A stretch of DNA of 64,000 bases from an uncultured Bacteriovoracaceae bacterium (lineage in GTDB: Bacteria > Bdellovibrionota > Bacteriovoracia > Bacteriovoracales > Bacteriovoracaceae): contig CAKZUQ010000038.1 of NCBI GenBank assembly GCA_937923325.1, positions 45,832 to 109,831 of the forward strand, given 5' to 3'. How positions within the stretch are numbered: position 1 is the first letter of the stretch; each line of letters opens with the position of its first letter. Shown piece after piece: positions 26,534 to 36,059 of this stretch. Under the pieces are notes generated by a model that was not told where the DNA came from, did not search any database, and saw nothing but the letters and a program-made list of their open reading frames with translations. The position numbers and the translations under genes were made by a program.

Positions 26534-29500
26534 TTAGTTGATTTTAAAATGAGCTAAAATGTCTTTAAAAAAATTGATTAATGAATCATTGGACTCAATG
26601 AACATATCTCTTAGTCCATATTCTAACTTTGTTTTTCCTGATTCTTTAATTAAAGAATACTGGATTAATTTAGACAAATAAGCTGGGTCGACATCATTTA
26701 TATTTGATAAAGTTTCTTTTAAGGATACATAATCAACATCTTCATCAGATAAAATCTTAAAAAGGGTATTGTAACTTTTAAGGTTTATCTCTGATGCTGA
26801 GAAAGTTATATTCACGGTCGGAAGAACTTTTAAATATGATACCAATATCTCTAATGACTCTGGAGAGATATTGAGGATTTTTTCTAGAATTTTTTCATTA
26901 ATAGGTAGTTCTTCAAGCAAGATTTTTTCACCTAAGAAATCTAGATTAATCTTTTCAAGTAGTATTTCGATGTCAGAAAAAGAAATATTTGTTTGAGCGC
27001 TATTAGCTATATTAATCTTTAATAAATGAGATAACTCACTTAGATAACCTTTACTTGATAGTGCTGTTAAGTAATGCCCATAATGTCCAAACACCTTTTT
27101 AGACCTTGGTAAGCTTACTTTCCTTATTGAACGTGACCTTGCTGGAGACAATTTTTGTATAGACCTCATTAATCCAATTAATACATCTCCGTATGAATAA
27201 TCTTTTCCAGGGATGTCTCTATTAAATTCATCTAGTATGTCTAAATTTGAATTCACGCTTTTAAACCTAGTTTTTATATCTCTTGGGAAAATCCTCATCA
27301 TCTTAAATGTTGATGACAGCTTTGTTGCAAGTTTAAAATTTTTCTTTAAAGAAGTTACTGTTGATCTATAATTTTTAGCTTCGGCCAACTTGTTTATAAA
27401 GAAAATTGCATAATAACTATTTTCAAAGTCTACTGAGCTTAAAATTCTTTCAATACTCTTAGCTCTCAATCCAAATCTTTGACTTTCAGAACCTAAAAAT
27501 CGAATTAGTTCAATATAGTCTTCAACAAGAAAATCACTTTCTTTTAATTCTAATAGAACTTTTGTTATTACTTTTTTTGAAAGAAGGAGATTATTTTTTC
27601 TCAGTTCTTCTTCAATACTAGATATAGATATAGCGCAATCTTTCAGGTACCTACATTTATAACCAAAATCTTCAAAACTTAACTCGGCCAATAAATCAAA
27701 ACCATATTTTAGAGTTCTATCAAAATCATTAGAGTTTAAGTCCTTTGTGACATCTAAAACTGGAGAGATCAATCCTTTTTCTTGATCTATTTTCAAAACC
27801 CAATCAAGTGCACTTTCAATACTATTTATATATTTTCTTTTAAATAGAAAATTCTTAACGGTATTTACAGTTTCTTTTGAAAAGTCCCCAGCACTCGAAA
27901 CATACTTAGTCGTAACATGCACCATCTGATGAAGAAAATGCATAAATCTTGTGTTTAAAATACCGTATTCCGAAACAATATTTAAATCATATAACTTTGA
28001 AAACTGTGAGTTCATAATTTTTGCCCATCTCACAATTTTTATTGCAAAGTTTTCTTTTTTATCTTCTTTAGCAATGCACTCTAAAGGATACAAAGAGATA
28101 TATTTAACAAGACTTAGTTCTGATGATAGTGCGATTAATCGACCTAAGCACTTATCGCTTTTTTTAACTTGGGAACGAAACAAAGGTTCTTCTTTCACCT
28201 GATCATCTATTGAAAAAATTAACTTTTCATCATTCTTTTGAATTAGGGATATTATAGAAAAAAGTGCGTCCTCTTCAAAGAATTGAAGAAGTTCTTCAAA
28301 AGCATTTTCATCATTCAAAAGATATTCACTAACTTCACGCAATTTAATATCTGATTGTAATACCAACTCTAAAAAAAGTTTACTTTCATTAGGTAATGAC
28401 TCTACAACACTATTCATCAACTTAAAGGCAGGATATATATCTTTTGAAGTTATAAACATATCAACAACATAACCAATAAGGTTATCATGATCACTTTGAC
28501 TTAGGCTTTCTAACCATACCCTCCTCAGGGAACGAACAAAACTAGGGTCTGTCTCAAGAGTATTTAAAATATTCTTAATGTTTTCATAATCAGACTCATC
28601 TAGACTTTTTAAAAGTATATAAATCCCATCCAAGAAGTTCTCTTTTCCATAAAGCATCTTCAAAACTTCATTCAGTTCAGTGAATGACTTAGACATAAAG
28701 AAATTAATTATTAATTCGTCATCGATATCTTTATCAAGAGAGAGCTGTGCAAATTTCTTTAAAAGATTAAAGCCTCCATCTATATTTATAAATTGATTAA
28801 AGGTTTTTAAAAGCTTTGATATAATAGGGTTAAAATCATCTTGAAAGCATATCTCACTATACAAGCGGAACCTTGTCACTAGATCTCTCATCTCAACATT
28901 AAAATTTTTTAAATTTAAATAGAATAAATTCTCCAGTTGCCAATTTAACTCAACTCTATGATCAACTATATATGATTGACTTTGCTCTGAGCAGTTGAAG
29001 CGACTTTCGTTTATGCCTCTTTGATATGTTTTTACACCCTTTAAAAAATCAGGATTTTCTACAAGAAAAAAAGCTATGTTTTGAAATGCATCTTTTGAGA
29101 TGTTTTTGAAAAAGTCAGAGATCCAATCTTTATCATTTAAGAAATTGATAAATGCTTTCTTCTCTGTATCTCCAAGTAATATATCCTCAAGAAAAGATTT
29201 TAAAAATTGTGAAAACTTACCCTTAACATCATTTTGAAGAAAGTCTTTTGCAAAGACCTTTCTCCCATACTCCACTTCGCTTTTTAAGCTCGACATAAAT
29301 TTTAAATAAGCAAATAAAAAGTCAGCAGATACATCTACCTTTTCTGCTTTTAAAGATTCTGTGATATTGACTAAAGAACTTAAGTTTTCTTTTTTTGCTA
29401 AGAAGCTTTTAATTAAATGAGACAAAGATCTAGAAGAGCTCTTACTCGTTTTATTGATTAAACTTTCAAGAAGCTTATTTCTAGTTTTAGTATTCTTAAA

Positions 29501-29782
29501 GTATGTTCGATTGAATATATCATTAAATATATTGAACTCACTTTCTTCAACAGATTTAATTTTCTTATAAAGCTCGGGATAACTTTTATCAAACTTTAAG
29601 CATTCAAAAAGTGATTGGATATTTTTCTTATCAGCTATATTTGAATACAAGTTCAAACTCTGACAGTTTTTCCCTTTTTCCTTGATATAGAAATCTTCTT
29701 TAATACTCTTACTAATCTTCTGAGGAGATTTTCCACAACTCACAATAGTGAGTAGAGCTAATATTAAAGTCAGTATTTTCAT
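26534..29782 (-). CDS. Giant lipoprotein of unknown function
   Basis: 1082 residues, the largest product here. It begins with a lipoprotein signal (KILTLILALLTIVSCGKSPQ) in which Cys16 would be lipidated. The rest is almost wholly helical, rich in Leu, Lys, Ser and Asp, with repeated short patterns such as LLKSLDESDYENIKNIL and LNTLETDPSFVRSL but no motif I recognise. The mature protein would be an outer- or inner-membrane anchored periplasmic helical solenoid. It stands between the moxR operon and the RqcH-like gene, apparently as a single gene. Lineage-specific lipoproteins of this size are common in Bdellovibrionota. Confidence 0.85.
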   Translation of the reverse strand: MKILTLILALLTIVSCGKSPQKISKSIKEDFYIKEKGKNCQSLNLYSNIADKKNIQSLFECLKFDKSYPELYKKIKSVEESEFNIFNDIFNRTYFKNTKTRNKLLESLINKTSKSSSRSLSHLIKSFLAKKENLSSLVNITESLKAEKVDVSADFLFAYLKFMSSLKSEVEYGRKVFAKDFLQNDVKGKFSQFLKSFLEDILLGDTEKKAFINFLNDKDWISDFFKNISKDAFQNIAFFLVENPDFLKGVKTYQRGINESRFNCSEQSQSYIVDHRVELNWQLENLFYLNLKNFNVEMRDLVTRFRLYSEICFQDDFNPIISKLLKTFNQFINIDGGFNLLKKFAQLSLDKDIDDELIINFFMSKSFTELNEVLKMLYGKENFLDGIYILLKSLDESDYENIKNILNTLETDPSFVRSLRRVWLESLSQSDHDNLIGYVVDMFITSKDIYPAFKLMNSVVESLPNESKLFLELVLQSDIKLREVSEYLLNDENAFEELLQFFEEDALFSIISLIQKNDEKLIFSIDDQVKEEPLFRSQVKKSDKCLGRLIALSSELSLVKYISLYPLECIAKEDKKENFAIKIVRWAKIMNSQFSKLYDLNIVSEYGILNTRFMHFLHQMVHVTTKYVSSAGDFSKETVNTVKNFLFKRKYINSIESALDWVLKIDQEKGLISPVLDVTKDLNSNDFDRTLKYGFDLLAELSFEDFGYKCRYLKDCAISISSIEEELRKNNLLLSKKVITKVLLELKESDFLVEDYIELIRFLGSESQRFGLRAKSIERILSSVDFENSYYAIFFINKLAEAKNYRSTVTSLKKNFKLATKLSSTFKMMRIFPRDIKTRFKSVNSNLDILDEFNRDIPGKDYSYGDVLIGLMRSIQKLSPARSRSIRKVSLPRSKKVFGHYGHYLTALSSKGYLSELSHLLKINIANSAQTNISFSDIEILLEKINLDFLGEKILLEELPINEKILEKILNISPESLEILVSYLKVLPTVNITFSASEINLKSYNTLFKILSDEDVDYVSLKETLSNINDVDPAYLSKLIQYSLIKESGKTKLEYGLRDMFIESNDSLINFFKDILAHFKIN

Positions 29783-29901
29783 AGACTTAACTTAACTTAT
29801 TCTCTTTTTTTTGTGTGTTATTTATCTCTAAAGTGAAATTATTTTATGCTACAAATCATATACGAGCACTCTTTATCTGATCCTCATGTAATATTAAGTA
29901 C

Positions 29902-31176
29902 TTAAAGATTAAACCTAAAGTACTTTTCCTTCTTATATTTTACCAGGCCACTTTTTCCTTTAATAGACTTTAAGTTTTTAACTTGGGTGTACACGATGTC
30001 TACTTCCAAGCATTTCTCTAGTTCACAGAACTCCCTTCCAATAAGATCTATTATCTCAGGCTCTATTAGTTTCAATCCCTTAACAATGATATGAGTGCTT
30101 GGTTTGTCACTTAAATGAAACCACCAATCTTCTTTCGAAGCAAAAGCACTCCTTAACTGATCATTACCTTTTGAACTTTTACCAATTCCAATAGTTAAGT
30201 CTCCGCTTTTTTTTACAATATATTCATCAATAGTTTTTTGTTTAATTTCTTCTTTTTGCATTTTCCAAACAGGCTCTATTGTATTTAATTTATTATGATC
30301 TTTAGAAAAATCTTGATTAAGTTGGCTTAATTTATTTTCAGTATCTTCAAGCCTCAGAGTTAAAATTTCTTTAGCTTTTTTAAGTTTTTTTATCTTAATG
30401 AATGTTTCATTTCTTCTATTATAAAAATCTTTTAACTTAAAGTTTATTTTAACTCCATATATTTTTGTTTTCTTGTCTAGAGATTCAAAGTCAATCTCAT
30501 TTATATTTTCTTCTATTTTCTTATAGTTTTCAACAATACTTAGATCATTTTGGATATTCTTTATTTTTCGTTTTAAAAACTTTATGGATTTAGGTGTTAA
30601 CCCTTTTGACTTTGCGTTTTTATATTCTTCTTCTAGTATCTTTTTTGCAGTTTTTTGCGACGAAACAGACTCTTTATCACTTATATTTCTTCGACCAACT
30701 TCATCAAAATCAGAAAAACTCATATCATCGATTTTTACTTTACCTCTCCAGGATTTAAAGTATTCATATTCTTCTTTTTTTTCATTCCATATCTTTGTTT
30801 GAAAGTGTAGCTCTCTCCCTGCATAAAAGAAGTACAACTCACACTCTCTTCTCCATTTTGAAAAATGAATACATATTGCTCTATCTTTCTTATCCATTCT
30901 TGTCTTAATATAGGGACATCCAGCGATATGCTTTCTCAAATACTCGAGTAAACGATCTTTCTTTCTAATCTCAGTTGGTATTTGATTTTCACTAAACCAC
31001 AGGCCTTCATAATTATGTCCTCGTCCTATGATTAAAAATTTACTCTCTCCTGGTATTCTAATCTGAAGTGAAATATAGTAAGATGAACTGTATATTTTTT
31101 GTATCTGTGCAGACTGATCAAATAGATCATTCATTGCATTAACTTTAATTTGGATATCTTTATAAGTACTTATCAT
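29902..31176 (-). CDS. NFACT (RqcH/Rqc2) family protein
   Basis: 424 residues. The N-terminal NFACT-N region (QSAQIQKIYSSSYYISLQIR, FLIIGRGHNYEGLWF) is followed by a long coiled coil (about 190-320) and a C-terminal NFACT-R domain (GNDQLRSAFASKEDWWFHLS, VKGKSGL-type end VKNLKSIKGKSGLVKYKKEK). In Bacillus, RqcH binds split 50S subunits with stuck peptidyl-tRNA and recruits tRNA-Ala to add Ala tails. This copy is about 140 residues shorter than RqcH, so some HhH/middle parts are reduced. The ATG shares two bases with the start of the divergent mutS2, another ribosome quality-control gene. Confidence 0.88.
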   Translation of the reverse strand: MISTYKDIQIKVNAMNDLFDQSAQIQKIYSSSYYISLQIRIPGESKFLIIGRGHNYEGLWFSENQIPTEIRKKDRLLEYLRKHIAGCPYIKTRMDKKDRAICIHFSKWRRECELYFFYAGRELHFQTKIWNEKKEEYEYFKSWRGKVKIDDMSFSDFDEVGRRNISDKESVSSQKTAKKILEEEYKNAKSKGLTPKSIKFLKRKIKNIQNDLSIVENYKKIEENINEIDFESLDKKTKIYGVKINFKLKDFYNRRNETFIKIKKLKKAKEILTLRLEDTENKLSQLNQDFSKDHNKLNTIEPVWKMQKEEIKQKTIDEYIVKKSGDLTIGIGKSSKGNDQLRSAFASKEDWWFHLSDKPSTHIIVKGLKLIEPEIIDLIGREFCELEKCLEVDIVYTQVKNLKSIKGKSGLVKYKKEKYFRFNL

Positions 31177-33532
31177 GACTGCTCAAATCTCTAAAAACCC
31201 TAATCTTTTAAAGTTACTGGAATGGGATAGCATTGTATCTTTAATTTCTAACCACTCTCATTTTTCTAATACAGTTACTCATCGAATTTTAAATATTAAT
31301 GATTTAAATTCAGCAAGCAAATCAATATACCATACTCAAGTTTTTTTGGACAATTATTATAGCGATACATTTACTGATATCAGAAACTCTCTTCAAAACC
31401 TTGATATAGAAGAATCTTTTAGCGAGTTTCTAAAGAAAATTAAGAAAGATGGTTTCTTAACACTTAAAGAATTGAATCAAGTTATAAAACTAATTGAGTT
31501 TCACTTCAACTCCTTTAAAGATTTAAAAGTTTTAGATTACAAAATTGAAGACAACTTCAACATTAATTCTCACAAAGCTATTTTAGACAAAAAACTAGTT
31601 AAAGACTTTAGAAGTTTTTATTCTGAGGACGATAGCTACAATTATTTAAATCATCCTAGATTGTCTAAAATTTATAAACAAATTTTAGACAAAGAAAATC
31701 ATATTAGAAAATCTATAAACGATATCTTGTCCAGACTTTCAGATAAAGTTCAGTATAGTTCATATGATGTAATTAATGACAGATACGTTATACCAGTTAA
31801 AACTGACTCTTTTACATCGACGCTCGGTCAAATCATTTCGAGATCAGACTCTGGACAAACCCTATTTATAGAACCTTCAAGCTTAAAAGGTCATAATTAT
31901 CAAAGAATTGAGCTTATGGTTCAACTTGATAAAGAGATTAATTCTTTAGCGATTAACTACTGTAATATAATTAAGTCTGACCTGAGTTATATTTTCAAAA
32001 TACAAGATCTTGTTTTTTATCTTGATACCTATTTTACTCGTTCCAGTTTTGCACATATCAACAATTATGTTTTACCTATTATTGGAAATACTTTTAATAT
32101 AAAACAAGCTTTCCATCCTTTAATTGAAAACTGTATCAAAAACGATTTTTTCCTTTCCAAAGAAAAAGGTATTATTATCTCAGGCCCAAACACAGGTGGA
32201 AAAACAGCCACTCTTAAGACCTTAACTTTGATAATGTTATTTTCTAAATTTGGCCTTGCTTCACCAGCTTCTCATGCAGAAGTTCCCTTTTATGAAGATA
32301 TTTTTTATTTTGGAAATGACCAACAAAATATCAATGAAGGTCTTAGTTCATTTGCTGGCGAAGTTAAAAGTTATAATTCCATGCTAAATGCCCTCTCTAA
32401 AAAATCTTTAATTGTTATAGATGAAATTTTCAACTCAACATCCTCTGAAGAAGCATCTGCATTAGCAATTGGTCTTTTTGAGCAAATTCATAATAGAGCT
32501 GACGCTCATATTCTTGTATCAACCCACCATCAGATGCTAAAAAGCGTTGTGCATAGTAAAGATGAATATATCTCTGCTCACGTTGGTTTTGATGTTGATA
32601 CTGGCAAACCAACCTATAAAGTAAACTTTGGTACCCCTGGGGCCAGTCAAGCGCTTTCTATTTTCAAAAAGCTAAGTCATGACCAAATTTTTACTGATGA
32701 CATCTTAAAAAAAGCATCAACTCTGCTTGATAAAAAAATGATTAGCTATGAGACTCTCCTAGAAAAAATCTCAAAAAAAGAAAATGAGTTACTACGTCTA
32801 GAAAAAGAAAATAGAGAAATTAACATTCAATTAAAGAATCAAAAAGCTTCTATGGAAGGGATCTTACAACTTAAATTACAAGACAAGCTAGATAGTGCAG
32901 ATCAAAAAGTGAAATCTATTTTTGATAAAGCCCAAGCTATACTGAGTGATGTCAAAAAAGGTAATCTCACATCTAAAAAGTCTCTTTTAAACTCTGAAGC
33001 TGAGCTTAAGTCTAAACTCAATAACGAAAGACCTAAAAATAAACAACCTGCTTCTCAAGAAGATATATATAAGGATTTAAAGATTCCTAAAGACTTTATT
33101 ATTGGTCAAAAGTACTTTTCTATTGAGCTTAAGCAAACTATAACTCTTAAATCCATCGATTCGAAAAGAAGAAATGCTAAAGTTACTAAAGGAGCTTTAA
33201 CAATTAATTGCCCAGTAAAAGGTCTCAGAGTTTCTAATGCAAACCCAGCTCCAAATGACTCTAGTGGCGTAAATAGTTTTAGAACTGATAGCAATGCAAA
33301 AATAGAACATGATTGTCGCGGAATGCGTCTCGAAGAGTTCCAATCTTTAATTGAAAGAATTTCAGGGGAACTTATTTCTCAAGTAGTTCCATTTGTAAAT
33401 ATTATTCACGGTCACGGCACCGGTGTTCTTAAGTCCTGGCTAAGAAAGTTTATTAAGAATCATAAAGATCTTGAATTCATTAAAGATACTACAGGAAATG
33501 ATGGAGAGACTAGGTTTACACTTAAAACCTAG
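31175..33532 (+). CDS. mutS2: MutS2 / RqcU family ATPase with Smr domain
   Basis: 785 residues. Core and clamp helices occupy about 1-320, the ABC-type ATPase has Walker A IIISGPNTGGKTATLKTL near residue 335, Walker B LIVIDEIFNSTSSEEA and the HH motif VSTHHQML; a coiled coil spans about 520-600 and a KOW-like region precedes the C-terminal Smr domain (HDCRGMRLEEF, IIHGHGTGVLKSWLRKFI). It lacks the MutS mismatch-binding domain. In Bacillus MutS2 splits collided ribosomes and feeds RqcH. No Shine-Dalgarno is present; TATAAG at 31161-31166 ends eight bases before the ATG, so a leaderless mRNA is possible. Confidence 0.95.
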   Translation: MTAQISKNPNLLKLLEWDSIVSLISNHSHFSNTVTHRILNINDLNSASKSIYHTQVFLDNYYSDTFTDIRNSLQNLDIEESFSEFLKKIKKDGFLTLKELNQVIKLIEFHFNSFKDLKVLDYKIEDNFNINSHKAILDKKLVKDFRSFYSEDDSYNYLNHPRLSKIYKQILDKENHIRKSINDILSRLSDKVQYSSYDVINDRYVIPVKTDSFTSTLGQIISRSDSGQTLFIEPSSLKGHNYQRIELMVQLDKEINSLAINYCNIIKSDLSYIFKIQDLVFYLDTYFTRSSFAHINNYVLPIIGNTFNIKQAFHPLIENCIKNDFFLSKEKGIIISGPNTGGKTATLKTLTLIMLFSKFGLASPASHAEVPFYEDIFYFGNDQQNINEGLSSFAGEVKSYNSMLNALSKKSLIVIDEIFNSTSSEEASALAIGLFEQIHNRADAHILVSTHHQMLKSVVHSKDEYISAHVGFDVDTGKPTYKVNFGTPGASQALSIFKKLSHDQIFTDDILKKASTLLDKKMISYETLLEKISKKENELLRLEKENREINIQLKNQKASMEGILQLKLQDKLDSADQKVKSIFDKAQAILSDVKKGNLTSKKSLLNSEAELKSKLNNERPKNKQPASQEDIYKDLKIPKDFIIGQKYFSIELKQTITLKSIDSKRRNAKVTKGALTINCPVKGLRVSNANPAPNDSSGVNSFRTDSNAKIEHDCRGMRLEEFQSLIERISGELISQVVPFVNIIHGHGTGVLKSWLRKFIKNHKDLEFIKDTTGNDGETRFTLKT

Positions 33533-33534
33533 TC
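33508..33534. terminator. Hairpin in the overlap of convergent mutS2 and lepB ends
   Basis: GACTAGGTTT (33508-33517) and AAACCTAGTC (33525-33534) form a perfect ten-base stem with a seven-base loop. It spans the last codons of both genes, which overlap by four bases. Neither strand has a T-tract after it, so it may act as a barrier or 3'-end stabiliser for both mRNAs. Confidence 0.5.
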
Positions 33535-34275
33535 TATTAGAGTTCCAATTTTATGTGGTCTAAATTTAAACTTATCTTCAACTGGCGACCAAGGCATTGG
33601 TACTTCCATTGAAAACCATACTAGGATAGCTTTCCCTTTAATGTTTTCAAATGGTACGAATCCCCAAAATCTAGAGTCTGACGAGTTGTCTCTATTATCA
33701 CCCATAACAAAGTATTTTCCCTCAGGAATAGTTATTTGTGGAAAATTAATTAATACATCATATTCATTATCTTGATCAATTTGAGTGATATGTTCAGCTT
33801 CACCAGTATAGGTTTTAAAGAATTTAAAGTTATAGCTCTGATACTTCTCAACCATATCTTCAACATATTCTTTACCATCGACTTCAACTGTCTCTACTGG
33901 CTTATTATTAATGTAGATAACTCTATCTATCATCTGAACAGTATCACCGGGAGTACCAATAACTCTTTTTATATAATTAAGACTTTCATCTTTAGGATAT
34001 TTAAAGACTACCACATCTCCAGCTTTCGGTTTTTTAGCTTCCGTAATATATATTGGATCTGAAAACCAGTCTGAAAATGGTACTTTAAGGCCATATGAAA
34101 ATTTATTAACAAGTATAAAATCACCAATAGACAATGTAGGAATCATTGAACCAGTAGGTATTTTAAAAGGCTCAAAGAAAATAGACCTGAACGCTAAAAC
34201 TAATGTAATAATAATCACAATATCTTTGAATTCTTTTTTCTTATTTTTCTTTACTGGTATCAATTCTTCACTCAT
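33529..34275 (-). CDS. lepB: Signal peptidase I
   Basis: 248 residues with one N-terminal transmembrane helix (about 15-32). The catalytic Ser lies in IPTGSMIPTLSIGDF and the general-base Lys in NYIKRVIGTPGDTV; box D MGDNRDNSSDSRFWGFVP is complete. It cleaves Sec and Tat signal peptides at the periplasmic face. The gene precedes a penicillin-binding protein gene on the same strand with a four-base gap reversed in order (PBP first), so they may be cotranscribed. Confidence 0.96.
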   Translation of the reverse strand: MSEELIPVKKNKKKEFKDIVIIITLVLAFRSIFFEPFKIPTGSMIPTLSIGDFILVNKFSYGLKVPFSDWFSDPIYITEAKKPKAGDVVVFKYPKDESLNYIKRVIGTPGDTVQMIDRVIYINNKPVETVEVDGKEYVEDMVEKYQSYNFKFFKTYTGEAEHITQIDQDNEYDVLINFPQITIPEGKYFVMGDNRDNSSDSRFWGFVPFENIKGKAILVWFSMEVPMPWSPVEDKFKFRPHKIGTLID

Positions 34276-34279
34276 TTTA

Positions 34280-35467
34280 TCACCTAATTTTTGTATAATA
34301 ATATTTCATAATATCTCTAGCTATTACTGTAGATTTAATATACCACTTTTTTTGATTAATAATCATAACTGCGACAGAAATACCTAAGTCTTCTTTGTTA
34401 TCTTTTGGTTTAGCATAACTGACAAACCAATCTCTTTTTCCAAAAGGTACTCCCCCAGTTATTGTTCCTGTCTTGCCACCAATTTCCAAATTTCTTAACT
34501 TCCTTGAAAGTTTTCGCCTTAAGAATGTGCTCCTTGCCGTACCTTTTTTTACCGTTAGCTTCATCATTTCTCGTAATGACTCTGCTGTTTTCTTAGCTAA
34601 AGTTCTCTCAAGGCCATACTCAGCACTCCATACATTTTGACCTATTCTACTATCAATAACCTCTGAAACTAAGAATGGCTTTTTCTCTATTCCATCATTT
34701 ACAATAATTGAACTCATCGCTGCAGCATGCAATGGGCTTATATTTGTTCTCTTATTAAATCCTGAGGCCAGCTCCGCTAGTTCATACTGACTATTTGCAT
34801 GTAATATTTCTGACTCTGGCACATTAATAAATTGAGTTACTGTATCTTCAAATCCAAACTTTTTTGCAGTTCCTCTTAAACTTACATAGCTAGAGTCATA
34901 CATTGCAGCTTTACCAAATACAACATTATTAGAATAAGCAAAGGCTTTTTTAAGAGGTATTGCTCTAGACCACCTTCTCTTTTCTTTCTTTAATTGATTT
35001 TTGTATAGAGTTACTCCTCTTCCGTGATAAGTATACTTTGTATTTAAATCAATCTTTTCTTTTTTTATTAAGTCTGCTGCTGTTATTATTTTAAATATAC
35101 TAGCAGCTGGATGGGTATTAGATAGAGCGAGAGTCACTCCAAACCTATCGCCTTTTTTTGTATAATCCGCCAACGAAATCACAGCCCCAGTATTATTATC
35201 AATCACAGCGACAGCAGTAAAATCTGATCTATAGCTTCGAATTATTCTTTTTACCTTATCATTTAGTTTTTTATTAATTCCATACTTAACAGAATACTTA
35301 CTTCCATTAATATTTAGAATATCAATAAACTTGTTCTCTAGAAAAACTTCATTCGTTAATTCTAGCCTCAAGTCCTCTTTAGAAAGTTTCGTAAAAGAAA
35401 AGTCCTTACCAAAATTTAAGTTTCCAAAAGAACTTAAACTTATGATTAAACCTAAAGTCCAGATCAT
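34280..35467 (-). CDS. Penicillin-binding transpeptidase domain protein
   Basis: 395 residues: an N-terminal hydrophobic signal (about 1-17), then only a transpeptidase fold. The three active-site motifs are present in order: SIFK in HPAASIFKIITAADLIKK, SNN in KAFAYSNNVVFGKAAMYD, and KTGT in LEIGGKTGTITGG. It is much shorter than FtsI or PBP2 and lacks their dimerisation domain, resembling stand-alone MrdA-like or class D beta-lactamase-like enzymes. A cell-wall crosslinking role in the periplasm is likely; the exact class is uncertain. It starts four bases before the rlmE stop ends. Confidence 0.85.
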   Translation of the reverse strand: MIWTLGLIISLSSFGNLNFGKDFSFTKLSKEDLRLELTNEVFLENKFIDILNINGSKYSVKYGINKKLNDKVKRIIRSYRSDFTAVAVIDNNTGAVISLADYTKKGDRFGVTLALSNTHPAASIFKIITAADLIKKEKIDLNTKYTYHGRGVTLYKNQLKKEKRRWSRAIPLKKAFAYSNNVVFGKAAMYDSSYVSLRGTAKKFGFEDTVTQFINVPESEILHANSQYELAELASGFNKRTNISPLHAAAMSSIIVNDGIEKKPFLVSEVIDSRIGQNVWSAEYGLERTLAKKTAESLREMMKLTVKKGTARSTFLRRKLSRKLRNLEIGGKTGTITGGVPFGKRDWFVSYAKPKDNKEDLGISVAVMIINQKKWYIKSTVIARDIMKYYYTKIR

Positions 35468-36057
35468 CCTTTATAGCCTTTACCTATTACAAAAAATTCT
35501 TTACTTACACTTCTTGTTGATTTTGGTTTTAAGAAAGAATATTCAGTAAATAAACTTCTTTGTTGCTTTAAGAACATTTGAGCATCATTGCTATCAAAAA
35601 CTTTGATTGTAAAATTACCACCAAGCTTTAAGAAGTTAGGAAGATGGTAGAAGACCATTTCAACTAAATTTAAACTTCTAGCTTGATCGACAGATTTTAT
35701 TCCTGTAGTTGAAGGGGCCATATCTGAAATCAATGTATCGAATTTTTCAGAAACACCTAACTCTTCTAGTGATTTAACATCATTAATATCTTTTTGATAA
35801 ACTTTAACGTTTGAAAGTCCCTCAAGTTTTGTATTAACTTCTTGAATATCTATTCCAACAATTATCCCATTTTCACCAATTACTTTAGCAGTATACTGTG
35901 TCCATGAACCTGGGTAGTACCCTAAGTCTAATACATTCATATCTTTTTCTAGAATCTTGTATTTCTTATTAATTTCCTCAAGTTTATAAGCACTTCGAGC
36001 AAGATAATTATCTTTTTTTGCTTTCTCAAAATAGTGATCTCTAACTTTAAAGCCCAT
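35464..36057 (-). CDS. rlmE: 23S rRNA 2'-O-ribose methyltransferase
   Basis: 197 residues of the FtsJ/RrmJ family, which methylates U2552 (E. coli numbering) of 23S rRNA late in 50S assembly. RSAYKLEEINKKY carries the first catalytic Lys, LDLGYYPGSWTQY is the SAM-binding loop, LISDMAPSTTG the Asp motif, and NFTIKVFDS the second Lys. Length is normal. The gene sits two bases after the sigma-54 activator gene. Confidence 0.94.
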   Translation of the reverse strand: MGFKVRDHYFEKAKKDNYLARSAYKLEEINKKYKILEKDMNVLDLGYYPGSWTQYTAKVIGENGIIVGIDIQEVNTKLEGLSNVKVYQKDINDVKSLEELGVSEKFDTLISDMAPSTTGIKSVDQARSLNLVEMVFYHLPNFLKLGGNFTIKVFDSNDAQMFLKQQRSLFTEYSFLKPKSTRSVSKEFFVIGKGYKG

Positions 36058-36059
36058 AA

